The position numbers were made by a program, and so were the translations under genes. Below the pieces are notes generated by a model, which was given only the letters and a program-made list of their open reading frames with translations, had not been told where the DNA came from and did not search any database. From Pipra filicauda (lineage: Eukaryota > Chordata > Aves > Passeriformes > Pipridae), in contig NW_024104283.1 in assembly GCF_003945595.2 (NCBI RefSeq), positions 1,992,630 through 2,056,629 of the forward strand: 64,000 nucleotides of DNA, written 5' to 3'. This document shows, in pieces, positions 46,346-57,120 of this stretch; the first letter of the stretch is position 1; every line of letters begins with the position of its first letter.

Positions 46346-48094
46346 GGCGGGAGGCTTTGGAAAAGCGGACGGAGAGGGAGAACCCCTGTGCCGTTTTCCG
46401 GCAGCTGGCAGTGCCCCGTTCCCAGGAGAGGCTTGTTTGCAGGGTTTGGGCTGGGTCCGCTTTTACTTCACAGGTGCTGCTTATTTGGGGAGTTCCTCTT
46501 GGACGTGTTGTCTCACGGCTGTACTGGAAACCTCGCTCTGTTAAGGGTTGCAGACTTCATTCTGATTAACTTTGTTCTCGTTTCTTTTCGATAGTGATTT
46601 CTCTGCTTCAAAATTTCACCAAGCTGAAAGTGTATCAGTTGTGATTGGTAAGTTGCTGGTGTTTAAATTGCTGGTGCTTAAAATGGTGTCTAGTAATAGC
46701 TATTATTTGCATATTCTTACTAAACTGACTGGATAACTACTTCAAACAGGCTGCTGCAGTGGAATTCCTTACTTTTTTTGAATTACATTGTAATAGAGGG
46801 GAGAGTAGGGAGCATAGAGAACCGAATTCAGTCACAGTGAAGATAAGTAAAATATTAATGGTAATCTGACAGTCTCAGGTTTCTGATCTGTTCCTGTGTT
46901 TTTTTTAATTACACATCATTTAGTGAAAGAGGTTGGTGCACTTCTCCTTAACATCCAATTTTATGTTGGGTAGTTCTGCTTTAAGAGTTGGGTGTGTATC
47001 AGTAAAAGACACTGTGCTAGAATGTAGAGGCTGTCAAAGGAAGAAAAAGCAGTTGGAAAAGTAAAAATGCAAACCAGGAAGAACTGAACTGAGAAATTAA
47101 AGAAGTAAGATTTTTTTTTTTTTTTACTCTGTGGTTTAGAAATAACCAAGATGATGGTGTCTGATGGTGTCAGTTCATTGTCATTAACTGTGTGAGAGAA
47201 TAGAAGTTACCAGATGGTCTGAGTCACAGTGCAGAAACACGTTTTTCTTTTTAGGTAAGTTTGAAAAGCAGAAGAGGAATTTTGGATGGTTTAAGACTCA
47301 GGATGAGTTTGCTGTAAAATGACAAGGATGATATCTACAGAGAACTGCACCATGATAAGCAATTGGGTTTGTGGGGCTTGAGAGATGTTGGAGCAAGTCT
47401 TTCGCTGACCACTGCGTTTGCCAGAAGATACAGCAGGACAGAACAATGATTGGAAGTTTGGCCTGACATCTTATGTTACATTACTGTTATCTTTCTTTTT
47501 GTGTGCTTGGGGGTGGGTTGAGGATTAATTTCTTTCAGAGGAAGAAAATGATTGCTTGTTCTTCTTTGTCTCTGCTTATCAATTGCTGATAACTGTGCTT
47601 CAGTTACTGATAGTAATGCCTCTTTGACATATTAGGAAGCTGCCCTTGGTAAGGTTGATAATATATGTTGGGTTTTTCCTAAGATGGAAAAATCCTGTCT
47701 CTTTACACCATATTATTGAATTCTTGTTTTGGCTGTCCTGTTTCCTAAGTAATCAAGTGTCAAGAAACAGATTTTCTATGGTATTGGGAGGGATCACATT
47801 TGGCCCATGAAACATGGTGGTGTATTTTAGCTCCCTGTAAAAAACTAGGGGTCCTCCATGTCAGATGCTTTCTGCTCTTCAGTGTTTTCCTATAAAACTG
47901 GGGAACAGAGGGGGAAATGCAGTATCAATGAGCCTTATTTTGCACTAGTTTGGCACTGTCTAGGATTTAGTTATTATGTCCTTTTTAACCACATTGCGGT
48001 AGCATAACTAGTGATGAATTAATAGTTTGTGGCTTAAAACTAGCATAATACTTTGTGCCTTTCACATATATTATCCAGTGTTCTTCCTGTGCAG
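46346..48094 (+). other. ARMC2: ARMC2 intron 1 (remaining part)
   Basis: AT-rich, no recognised repeat. It ends with the acceptor TTCTTCCTGTGCAG at 48081-48094. A run of T lies at about 47110-47124. Confidence 0.7.
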
Positions 48095-48326
48095 TACTTC
48101 GCAGAGAAATGCAAGCCTCAAAGAGTGAAAATACAAAAAAGGCAGAACCATTCTACTGGCTTTCAGTGGCAAAGCAGAAGACCTGTTCTGAGATTATAAA
48201 TGAAGCCAGAAATGTTCTACGAACAGTAGAAACTCGAAGACCATTTACACCTACAGATGGTCAAAGGAAACTTTTTGGATCTGGATCCTTGCGAGGTCCT
48301 CAAAATAGACCCCCTTCAGTTTTTAG
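48095..48326 (+). CDS. ARMC2: ARMC2 exon 2 (first coding exon, residues 1-72)
   Basis: Acceptor GTGCAG|TACTTC at 48095; donor TTTTTAG|GTACTG at 48327. Translation starts at ATG 48109. The peptide carries EPFYWLSVAKQKTCSEII, NEARNVLRTVETRRPFT and QRKLFGSGSL, which match the conserved N-terminal block of vertebrate ARMC2 (the PFY, KQKT, EIIxEARN and RPFTP motifs). The exon leaves two bases (AG) to complete the next codon. A second acceptor-like AG at 48104 would still include the same ATG. There is no signal peptide or membrane segment. Confidence 0.93.
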
Positions 48327-49580
48327 GTACTGTGGCTTTAAGATTTTTTCAAATATCCGTTAGCAGCAAGAGATTTGATTCTGTAATTATGTTTCCGGTG
48401 ATTATTTTCCCTGTGTTAATCTGTATTCCTAATCACATCCTTTGCCGCCTTCTAATGATCCTTACTGTTGGTGTTAATCTATATGTCCAGGAAGTTCCTG
48501 TGGATTAGAGCTGCCAGAGGCAGTCATTACACTGGTTTTCTATGTGGAGAATAGTATGAGAAAATGGTTTGTTATTTACCTTTTCCTGAAATTCTAAATT
48601 GAATGCTTTTAATTGAGATAATCTTCATCTTTTTTCCAAGAACATGTGAAAGCTTGCTTGTTTCCACATAACCTGTATGCTAGATCTTTTTTAGAGCATT
48701 CTCAGATCTTTTAAATGTAAAATCGTAGGTCTTGAAGTTTGAAATGTTCATTTTCAACCAAAATTTATGCTACTTCAGAATTATTTCTGTGTGGAATTTT
48801 GTTACATACTAAAGTTCACAGACCTCAATAGATCCGTCTATTATGACAAGAGAAAAAAAATTATATAGTGAGCTGTTTTCAACCATTTTCTCAATCATCT
48901 TTTAGCTCTCCTTATGTACCCGTTCTATAGTGACTGCAGGGAGGAGATATGAACTGTATTTGTAATGTTAGGTGTCAGGCATGCCAGAAAGAATGCCGAA
49001 ACGTGTTTGACTATATAAGCCAGTCAGTGTCCATGCAGTTTTCATGGCAGCATGACTTCAGGAACTCAATTGATACGATACTCCTTAGTGCGTAGTGTTG
49101 TGCCCTTACAGAAGGCAAGAGCCTGGTAATCAGGTAATGAGGTCCCTCTGGTTGACATCCATGCTTGTTCTCTCTGTGCTGCTTCTTTGTGTGGGAAGGA
49201 GCATGTCATGCCTGCACAAGCCTGGATTTCCTGCCCTGAAATGTTCAGCAGTTGTGTGAAATAGCTTGGGCAGTTGGGTTTGTGCATGAATTTAGGCTTA
49301 CATTAGAGAATTGTTATAGATGTATAAAATAAACTGTATCATGGCAGGTGTGCAGGTGATCTTGTAATTCTTCTTCCTTATTGTGCTGGATTCCCAGATA
49401 TCAAAGATGAATAGTATTCATGGAAGAAGAGGAATAGTGTGAAGTAGTTTCTCACTCTATCTTTCTTCCTTCTTTTCCCCATATTCATTGGCAAAGGGAT
49501 GAAACATAAAATTAAAAGAACTAACTGATCGAAAAACACTGGGTCTGCTTTATTCATATTATGTTCCATTTCTTTGTTAG
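48327..49580 (+). other. ARMC2: ARMC2 intron 2
   Basis: AT-rich, no recognised repeat or internal exon; it ends at the acceptor TTTCTTTGTTAG. Confidence 0.7.
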
Positions 49581-49653
49581 TCTTCATGCATCCAGTTTTG
49601 ATTTGACTGAATCAAGACCAGTGTCTGGTGTTCGTCTTAGTCCACTGGATCAC
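49581..49653 (+). CDS. ARMC2: ARMC2 exon 3 (residues 73-97)
   Basis: A 73-bp exon after the acceptor TTTGTTAG and before the donor GATCAC|GTGAGT. With the two bases from exon 2 it encodes 25 residues including SLHASSFDLTESRPVSG and VRLSPLDH, closely matching the SLHASSF and SRPISG...LSPLEH blocks of human ARMC2 as I recall it. Phase 0 at its end. The exact phase match across a 1.25-kb intron is strong support for the gene model. Confidence 0.93.
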
Positions 49654-49934
49654 GTGAGTACTCTGGAAGTAACTCATGCAGTACTGACATAAATATGTGT
49701 CTCGGTAATGTTAGGAAAAGGTATGATTTAAAGATGTTGGAGGAAAATGGAGGCCTGTTGTAATTTTAGTCTGAGACTTATAAAGTCAGTTTTGTTATTT
49801 TTTCCACCAAAGAAACCTGAAAATAACTTAAACTGTTTAAATACTGCTGTGTTGCTTTATAATTCTAAGTGACATTAACAAGAATCAGAAGACAGATACT
49901 TGAGTCAGCTTTCTTGTGTAAGTTTACTGAAATA

Positions 49935-50480
49935 GAAAATGTTCATGAGCATCAACGTGAGCCAACAACATGCCCTTGCCATTAAGAAGGTGGCTGATGG
50001 TGTCTGGGGCTGCATTAGGAGGAGTGTTGCCAGCAAGTTGAGGGAAATGATCCTTCTCCTCTACTCAATACTGGTAAGACCACACCTGGGGTCCTGTATC
50101 AGCTCTGAGCTCCCTGGTACAAGGAAGACATGGAGCTAGTGGAGAGAGTCTGATGGAGGGCCGCAAAGGTGATGAAGGGACAGAGATGGGAACATTCAGC
50201 CTGGAGAAGACTAGGGAGGATCTTATCCATGTGTAGAAGTACCTGAAGGGCAGGTGGAAGAAGGATGGGGTCAGACTCTTCCATGACATGACCAGAGGCA
50301 GTTGGTACAAACTGCAACTTTTCTGGCTGTGAGGTTGTCGAAGCCCTGGCACAGGTTACCCAGAGGATCTTCAAAAGCTTCTTGGACATGGTCCTGAGTT
50401 TAGGTGGCCCTACTTGAGCCACAGGGATTGGACGTCCAGAGATCCCTTCCAATCTCATATATTCTCTGTCTCTGTGATCA
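49935..50480 (+). mobile_element. CR1 LINE in ARMC2 intron 3
   Basis: Collinear with the C-terminal reverse transcriptase and 3' end: GAGCCAACAACATGCCCTTGCC, a KKVADGVWGCIRRSVASK peptide, AACATTCAGCCTGGAGAAGA and the terminal GATCCCTTCCAATCTCATAT. Several indels; sense orientation relative to ARMC2. Confidence 0.9.
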
Positions 50481-51799
50481 GTAATTTGAAAGTAAATATG
50501 TGGTTGTGTTTCTGCTTTACTTACACTTCCATAAAATGTAATGATTATAGTTTATTTCTAAACAAACAGAGGTACTTGGAGAACCCCTTTTCACTTTCTG
50601 GGAAAATTGCAAATTGTTTTTAATTTATAAAGTATCTGCTCTTTTAAGTTTGGGTTTTTTTTTATTTGATCTTTAAATACAAGATTAAATCACGATCATT
50701 TGTTTAGTACAAAGAACAGAGATGCTAAATCAGTAAAATATGCTTCTTCAAGGCAGTAATGTAAACATAGCATTCTTTTGGAAATTAAGGGAAAAAATCC
50801 AAGAAATCCAAGTAATTTTGATAAGGTAATGTATTTATATGAATCAAGTTAAAAAATTCTGACCATACTTCTATTTAGATTAAATACATCTACAGTTGTA
50901 TTCAAGTACTGGTGTTAAATTTGCATTTATTTCATGTGTGAGAGTGGAAAAAAATTAGAGAAAACTACTGACCAATGCAAAAACTGCCTTTTTTGCTTTA
51001 CCAATAAATATAAGACACTACACTGTAAATGAAGGACTTAGTCATAGTGGTTATGGGGAGTGGGTCTCATCTCTTGGCTATCTTCAGCTAATACTGTGGA
51101 GAGCTCAGAAGGATTGGCTGGAGACTTTCTAGTGGATTCTTTATTATGAGGAAATGAGTAGACAATCTTGATATTACAGGTCAGTGCTTTTATGTAGGGA
51201 AAGGGCACATCAGGTGTTTTGTATGAGAGATTCAGGGGGTTGGTCACATCCTTTAAGATGCAAGACACTGGCATAAATAAAACTTGGACTTCCGTTCTGG
51301 ATCTGCATGATTTGTCTCAGTGTGATAGGAAGTAGTACATATGAACACATTCAAAGTGTTTTGGAAATACTATTTTACTGCTCAAATACAAATCAAAGAA
51401 TAGATGGAGCTCTAGATTTGCTAGCACAAGTCTTTGGCACATTTTCTTTGATAAATAAGCATGTTGCAGATGTAATTAAATGAGCATTTAAGAGGAATAA
51501 ATAATTCTGAGCTTTTCTACTCCAGCTGGTTTTTGTTCTCTGCACCCTGAGTGCTGGCTTTTAATGGCTTTCTATGGTGATAATGGTATAGACATCTGGT
51601 TGTTTGGTGGAATGATATCATTAGACTCTGGATATGAAAATTTCTTAATGAGCAAGCCTATGTAATTTCTGTTCTATTCTGAACTTAGCCCTTTATTATA
51701 AATCATGTGGGTTTCTATTTTTTTTTTTTTAATTTTTGCTTGTATGAAAATGAAATTATCTGTGCTTTTATTTAAAAGTCTTCTTTATCTTTGTCACAG
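50481..51799 (+). other. ARMC2: ARMC2 intron 3, repeat-free right part
   Basis: AT-rich non-coding sequence ending at the acceptor CTTTATCTTTGTCACAG. Confidence 0.6.
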
Positions 51800-51968
51800 A
51801 AACCAATATTAATCACTTCTGCAAAAGATGAAGATTCTACTGTTTTCCTTCCAAAACCTCCTGCTGAGGCTGCAGAGGTTAGAAAAGTCAGCACTGCTCG
51901 GGCATGCTTATGTAGAACAGCTTCTCTGGGAAGTATATTTTCTGCTAAAGTGGTTCTTCCAGATCAGA
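51800..51968 (+). CDS. ARMC2: ARMC2 exon 4 (residues 98-153)
   Basis: Acceptor TTTGTCACAG|AAACC; donor CAGA|GTAAGA at 51969. The in-frame peptide includes KPILITSAKDEDSTVFLPKP, PAEAAEVRKVSTARACL and CRTASLGSIFSAK, which align with the LPKPP...VRK(I/V)S.AR block of human ARMC2. The exon ends with one base of the next codon, which pairs with the two bases opening exon 5. Confidence 0.9.
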
Positions 51969-53209
51969 GTAAGAGTGTTTTGATACGTATTATTATTTGC
52001 TAGAAAAATAACTGCATCATGGGTTTTAATATTGTTAATTACATGAATTATTATACTGAAGGTCCTTTCAGTGTAAATTTTGAAAGTATTTAAATGGCTT
52101 TAAGGCAGTTTTGAAACTGTGGTTTCCAAAAATGATGCTGGCCTTTGCCTCTGAAAGTGAGTTGAAAGCTACTCAGGTGCCTCTTTTTCTTATAGGTTTA
52201 CAAGTAGTGGAGTTTTACTGAAAGTTTTCTTCAATGGGTAAAATTAACATTAAATGGTGACACATTTAAAGAGATAATGAGATACCATTCATCTAAGGAG
52301 ATTCCCTGATGGATTATTGAGCATAAAAGGAGGAATAAAAAGGAATGATATGTCTTGACAGGCCTCCAACTACATCGTATTTGCTATTAAGAGTTTCTTT
52401 AGTGGAGGCTTAATAAAGGTTGCTAAATGTGGGATTTAGAAGTAATTTTCTTGCAGATGAGAAAGGCATCTTGGCTTCCTGCATGTTAGCTCATAATGAA
52501 ATATGCTGGGACTCTGTCTTTAATGAAGACTCATCTGTAATAATGACAATTCTTACATTGTCTGGGATTGTTACTTTACATGCTAAACTGAATATCTCAC
52601 TTTTTACCTTATTGCAAAATAAGTCTTATACAAAAAGTAGTAAACTTTACTTTATTATTATGTACTTACTCTATAAATATATCTTTATATAATGTCCCCC
52701 TATATGTAGTTTAATCCATTAACCTTAATAAATTGATATTAGTAGTTGAAGAAGTTGAGAACCTAATGTAGTTATAGCCTGAGTTGGTCTCTTCTCCCCT
52801 TTGGGGATCATGCAAATGTGAGGTTTTTTGTGGAGATTCTTATCATGTGTACATACCAAGGTACGAGATTAACGGCTATCTTCTTCTTGAGTTCCTTCAT
52901 AATAGTCAGATCCTGAAAAGCAATCACTTCTTTTCACAAGGTAAAATCCACTTATCTGTAAAAAGGAAATAAAAAAAGATGAAATATTGAGATGTTAAAC
53001 CCCAAAACTGAAAGACTTAAAGAAATGCTGCTCATAAGAAGACCTTGATTACTTTACTCTTAAAAGTCTTAAGCTTTCTTTCCTTTTAAATTGGTACAAA
53101 CAAATTTTGATAATGTAACGTGACAAACAGTAATTAATTTTGAGCTCTGTTGTGTGTGTGTATTGTGTAAGGACCCTTCTACAAAATGTATTCTTTTTTA
53201 CTATTTCAG
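51969..53209 (+). other. ARMC2: ARMC2 intron 4
   Basis: AT-rich, no recognised repeat; ends at the acceptor TTTTTTACTATTTCAG. Confidence 0.7.
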
Positions 53210-53524
53210 ACAAAGAGAAGCTAGATTCTGAGGAACCAGCTATGATGATGAATAATCCTGGCAGAAGTAATAATAACTACTTAGCAGAGCAAAGGTTGTA
53301 CACACCAGTTAATGATAAAAGTAGACAATTAATTTGTAATGATCGTATCAGCGTTTCGGAGAGCGAAGACTTCATGGAAGGGACATCAGGAAAATTTTCA
53401 TTTCAGCTGAGAGGAGAAAGGTCAGTATTGGTCAACGATAGTAATATGCATCTTCCACACAACTCTCTTCCTAAATGTTCAGTTATGCAAGTATCAAAAT
53501 GTTCAAAACTGATGGAATTTGAAG
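53210..53524 (+). CDS. ARMC2: ARMC2 exon 5 (residues 154-258)
   Basis: A 315-bp exon, acceptor CTATTTCAG|ACAAAG, donor GAAG|GTAACA at 53525. It continues the frame from exon 4 and encodes a polar, Ser/Asn-rich stretch (NKEKLDSEEPAMMMNNPG near its start, SKCSKLMEFEG at its end) that looks intrinsically disordered. This region is weakly conserved among vertebrates, so the call rests mostly on splice sites, frame continuity and position. One base is carried to the next exon, which was not found. Confidence 0.82.
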
Positions 53525-54417
53525 GTAACACTATATATTCTTTAATATGAAAATATGTTTAGATTATTAGAAAAATTTACATTTCTTCTCTTAGGAAATT
53601 TTTGCACTCAGAAGACTAACTTGTAAAAAAATAAATAACTTCTGTTTTGTTTGATCATCAGCATTTCAAAACTAAATCTTCTAATCATTGCATGTAGAAT
53701 ACTCGAGTGTAGTTCAGTGTGCTTACTTTTGCAGTTCAGTCCTGTTTTAAGGTGCTATACGTTTTTCTCTTAGCTCAACAGATGAGTAGAGCCCTTTTCA
53801 GTTCTGGTATTGGGGAAATAGTGATCATACACCAAAAACAGGCTTAAACTCATTGGCAATAGAGGCAAAATTTTTTGTGGCTTTGAGTTTTTGGTTTATT
53901 TTTTTCTTTTCTTTTTTTTTTAGATGACTGAACAGGTATAAGAAATTAATGAAATTTATGTGCATGCAGTCTATTTTTACTGAGCCTACATTATTATATG
54001 CATTCTTTAATTCACAATTAAGTAAATTGTTTTTCTTTTGATTCCAACTTGAATTCTTGCAGAGGGAGGAATAGTCCCTCCTACTGAGCACTTTGCTCAG
54101 TAGGTGTATCAGTTGCTGCTTTAGTAGTTGGATGAACAACCATTTTGTGCTAATAACATTGTCAGATCTGTCAATCTCAACAACAAAGAACGAAACCCAC
54201 TATATTTTCAGGAACACATCTTTATAAACACTTGTTCACTCTTACAGATAAATATTTGTCAGTAGATATCTTCTTTCTAGCATGTCTGTTTAGGAAAAAA
54301 CTATTTCCTTGGATATTCTTAAGTATCTTTCATATTAAAGATTATATTCTTAATTTTATAAAATGAAAGGCCTTTAATTTACTAACTTGATGATAGCACT
54401 AAATAATGTTGTCCATT

Positions 54418-54462
54418 GAGAAGGTGTTTGAGACTCCTTACTCCCCTTTCCCCACAGTTCCT
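54418..54462 (+). repeat. 45-bp duplicated segment, copy 1
   Basis: Starts GAGAAGGTGTTTGAGACTCC and matches 56116-56160 with a single mismatch (A versus T at 54456/56154). The flanks are unrelated. Confidence 0.9.
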
Positions 54463-56115
54463 ATTGAGGCTGTTACAGCAAATGATACATAGCAGAGCTA
54501 TCATAGCACTCTTTTTTATATTAAACTGTAAGCAGAATTTAAAAAAAAAGACAGAATCTGAAAGACTGAAGACTTTTGTTAGCAAAGAAAAAGCTTCATG
54601 AGTATGGAGGGACGGAGAATGAGAAAATAAGCCTAGCAATGAACTATGTAGGTGAAAGAAAGGAGAGTACCAAGGAGAATGCTTCAGTGCAAAATAATTT
54701 TCTAAAATCAGTGATCCAAAAACTTCTTAGATAAAGACTGTATGGATTATCATGCTACATAAATGACTGTAGTTTGAGTTTTATTTAGTAAAGGTGTGGT
54801 GGGAAGTACTTTAGTGTTGCAGTTGAAATGAGTATTTCCTTTTGTGGAATGTGCATCCTGCTGTTTTCAGTCCTGCTTTCAGTTTGAGTTCCTCTTTCAG
54901 TTGATGGTATCCAAGTGTCTCCAATAGAAAAGGGGTCAGTTGATATTTTTATTCATTGGAAAGAATGACCTTCCTTCTGAGTCGTAATTTTAAAACTTGG
55001 AGGTATAATTGAACAGTTAACCTATTAGACATGCTGTCTGTGTGTTCAAAATTATATGTTTCTCTTTATAAGTTTGAGAGCTCTGCAAGTTTTTGAGTTT
55101 GGGTTTTTGTTACTGGTGCTTTCCGCAATCATGAATCTCGTGCATCACTTAAATTAGATCTCAGATTACTGGCCTTAGGATAATACAAAAAATTTGTTTT
55201 CCAATATTGTTCTGAGTAGTTTTCTCCAAAACAGAAGAGTAATATAATATTCCTTCATCATTCTGTGTTGCATGCAAGTTCTGTGTTTTTGAATAGTCCA
55301 TTTTTACCTCTCCTATGGATTGTGCATGCTTTCTGTGTGCTTGAGTGAGAGATGATTTATGCCAATGCTGCCTGGCACTATTTAGGTGCTCTTATGGCTT
55401 AGAGTACCAGACACACCTGCAGAGCTGCAATATGCTCAAGAATAATACAAAATGCTTTCCCTTTAGCAGAGGACAAAAATCCCTCATCTATATCAGCCCA
55501 AGCAGTTCATAATATCGTATGATGGAAAGGCTGTAGATAATCTCAGCTGCTCTCATACTTTCTAACTCATTGCTGAGACTTACACCAATGAACACATTGG
55601 TCCAGTATTTGTGTATGATACCACACGAGTCAGGCAGACCTTGATCTATGTCCTTGTCTGAGTTCAGAGATGTCATTCTTCATCTGACAGGGCAGTTGAA
55701 TGGTACCACAAACCTAGCCTTCTATATAGTTTGTTGAGTTTGGTCTTCATAGTAGTTGTATATAGAAGGCTCCAGAACCACAGAGGGCTAATTTCAGTAA
55801 GAGTGTTTTGGCATTCTTTCTCAGTAGAACATGCTTACAGGTACTAGATGATTGCTAGGATTAGATTGCATCTGGTTCTGTGTCATAAATACTTAAGGCA
55901 TCTTGTATGAAGTTACAAGATATTTTCTATTTAAAGTATGTTGTATTTGGGAGTAATAGAATGAAGGCTTAAAGGAATGTGAAATCTTTTATTACCTAGA
56001 GTCCTGACATTCTTGATATGAAGCAGTTGTGTCAGCCTCCATTCTGTATCCCAGTGATTTAAAATCCTTGCTGGAATTAAGCAAGAGGATTGTAAAAATA
56101 GTACACTTCTTCTAA

Positions 56116-56160
56116 GAGAAGGTGTTTGAGACTCCTTACTCCCCTTTCCCCACTGTTCCT
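56116..56160 (+). repeat. 45-bp duplicated segment, copy 2
   Basis: Second copy, about 1.7 kb downstream of the first in the same orientation. Confidence 0.9.
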
Positions 56161-56400
56161 GTATATGGACCGAAATAGCTTTTCTAATAAAGCTGGTTTC
56201 CTGCTAATGATGAAACAGTAGAGCATGCCAAAATAGCGTGGCAGATCCCTGCCATTAATGCTATCACATTTCTTTTAAAGAGAATAGAAGGGAAGTATTT
56301 TATTCCAGCAAGAGAGGAGGACTTTTTGAGGCGAAAAATTATTTGTCATTTCGTTTGCAATTCTGTTTTGCAAATAACCATCTAGTTGTAATAGAGTAGA

Positions 56401-56452
56401 TATATTAATTGAATCAATTATATTAATTGAATCAATAGATATATTAATTGAA
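56401..56452. repeat. Short tandem repeat, ATATTAATTGAATCAAT unit
   Basis: About three imperfect copies of a 16-21-bp AT-rich unit. Confidence 0.75.
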
Positions 56453-57047
56453 TTTATTGACATGTTGCCTCAGGAAAGCAAGAAACGATTTCTGACAATC
56501 ATAAAGAAGCTAAATTTTGTTTACATCTTCTTCCAGTCATTGTGCCTTGCCATCTATTGTGATTGCTATAGAAATGAAACTTCTAAAATGTTTTCTGCAT
56601 TCATATATTTCAACAGAAGTGTCAACAGTGATGGCAGATTTGCTGATGAAGAGCAACAGTTTCCCTGCTGAGAAAAAATGTTTGTTTTTTTCCTACTCCA
56701 ATTTCTCAAAATTCTGAAGGCTTATCATGTCATTCCAGGACTCCTTAGAAACGTAGGTGCCTTCAGTGAGGAAAAGTTTGGTGGCAAAGAGTTCATTCCC
56801 AAGTGGCCTGTTCTACACTTCTTTTAATATGTGATTTCTATAAATAGCTACAAAAGGTTTAGCAGTTGCTGTAAAGAAGATATACTGTACCCTGTTTTCT
56901 CTCACCATTGCTCTCCTTATAAATGCCTCTTTGGCAGTATCCTTGACATATATTCATCAACTGCTTCCATGACACTACTTTCTCTTTCTTGTGCTTTTTA
57001 GAGTTTTGGAATATTTCAGTAGCAAACGACAGCAGTAGGGGACAAAC

Positions 57048-57120
57048 AAATCATAGATACATAGAACAGGGTGGGCTGGAGGGAACCACTGGAAAGTACA
57101 TCTGTTTGATTGCTTAAACT
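57048..57120 (-). mobile_element. Small CR1 3' terminus, reverse orientation
   Basis: AATCATAGATACATAGAACA followed by GGGCTGGAGGGAACCACTGG resembles the reverse of the CR1 3' end. Only about 70 bp is recognisable. Confidence 0.6.

Larger units (their letters stand above)
53525..57047 (+). other. ARMC2: ARMC2 intron sequence, left part
   Basis: AT-rich. It contains a duplicated 45-bp segment (54418-54462 and 56116-56160) and a short tandem repeat at 56401-56452. No convincing exon 6 was found. Confidence 0.5.

Noticed and set aside
54908..54943. Possible ARMC2 exon 6 (acceptor CTCTTTCAG, short open stretch)
   Set aside because: The only donor available (GTCAGT) is weak and the 36-bp peptide cannot be matched to ARMC2.
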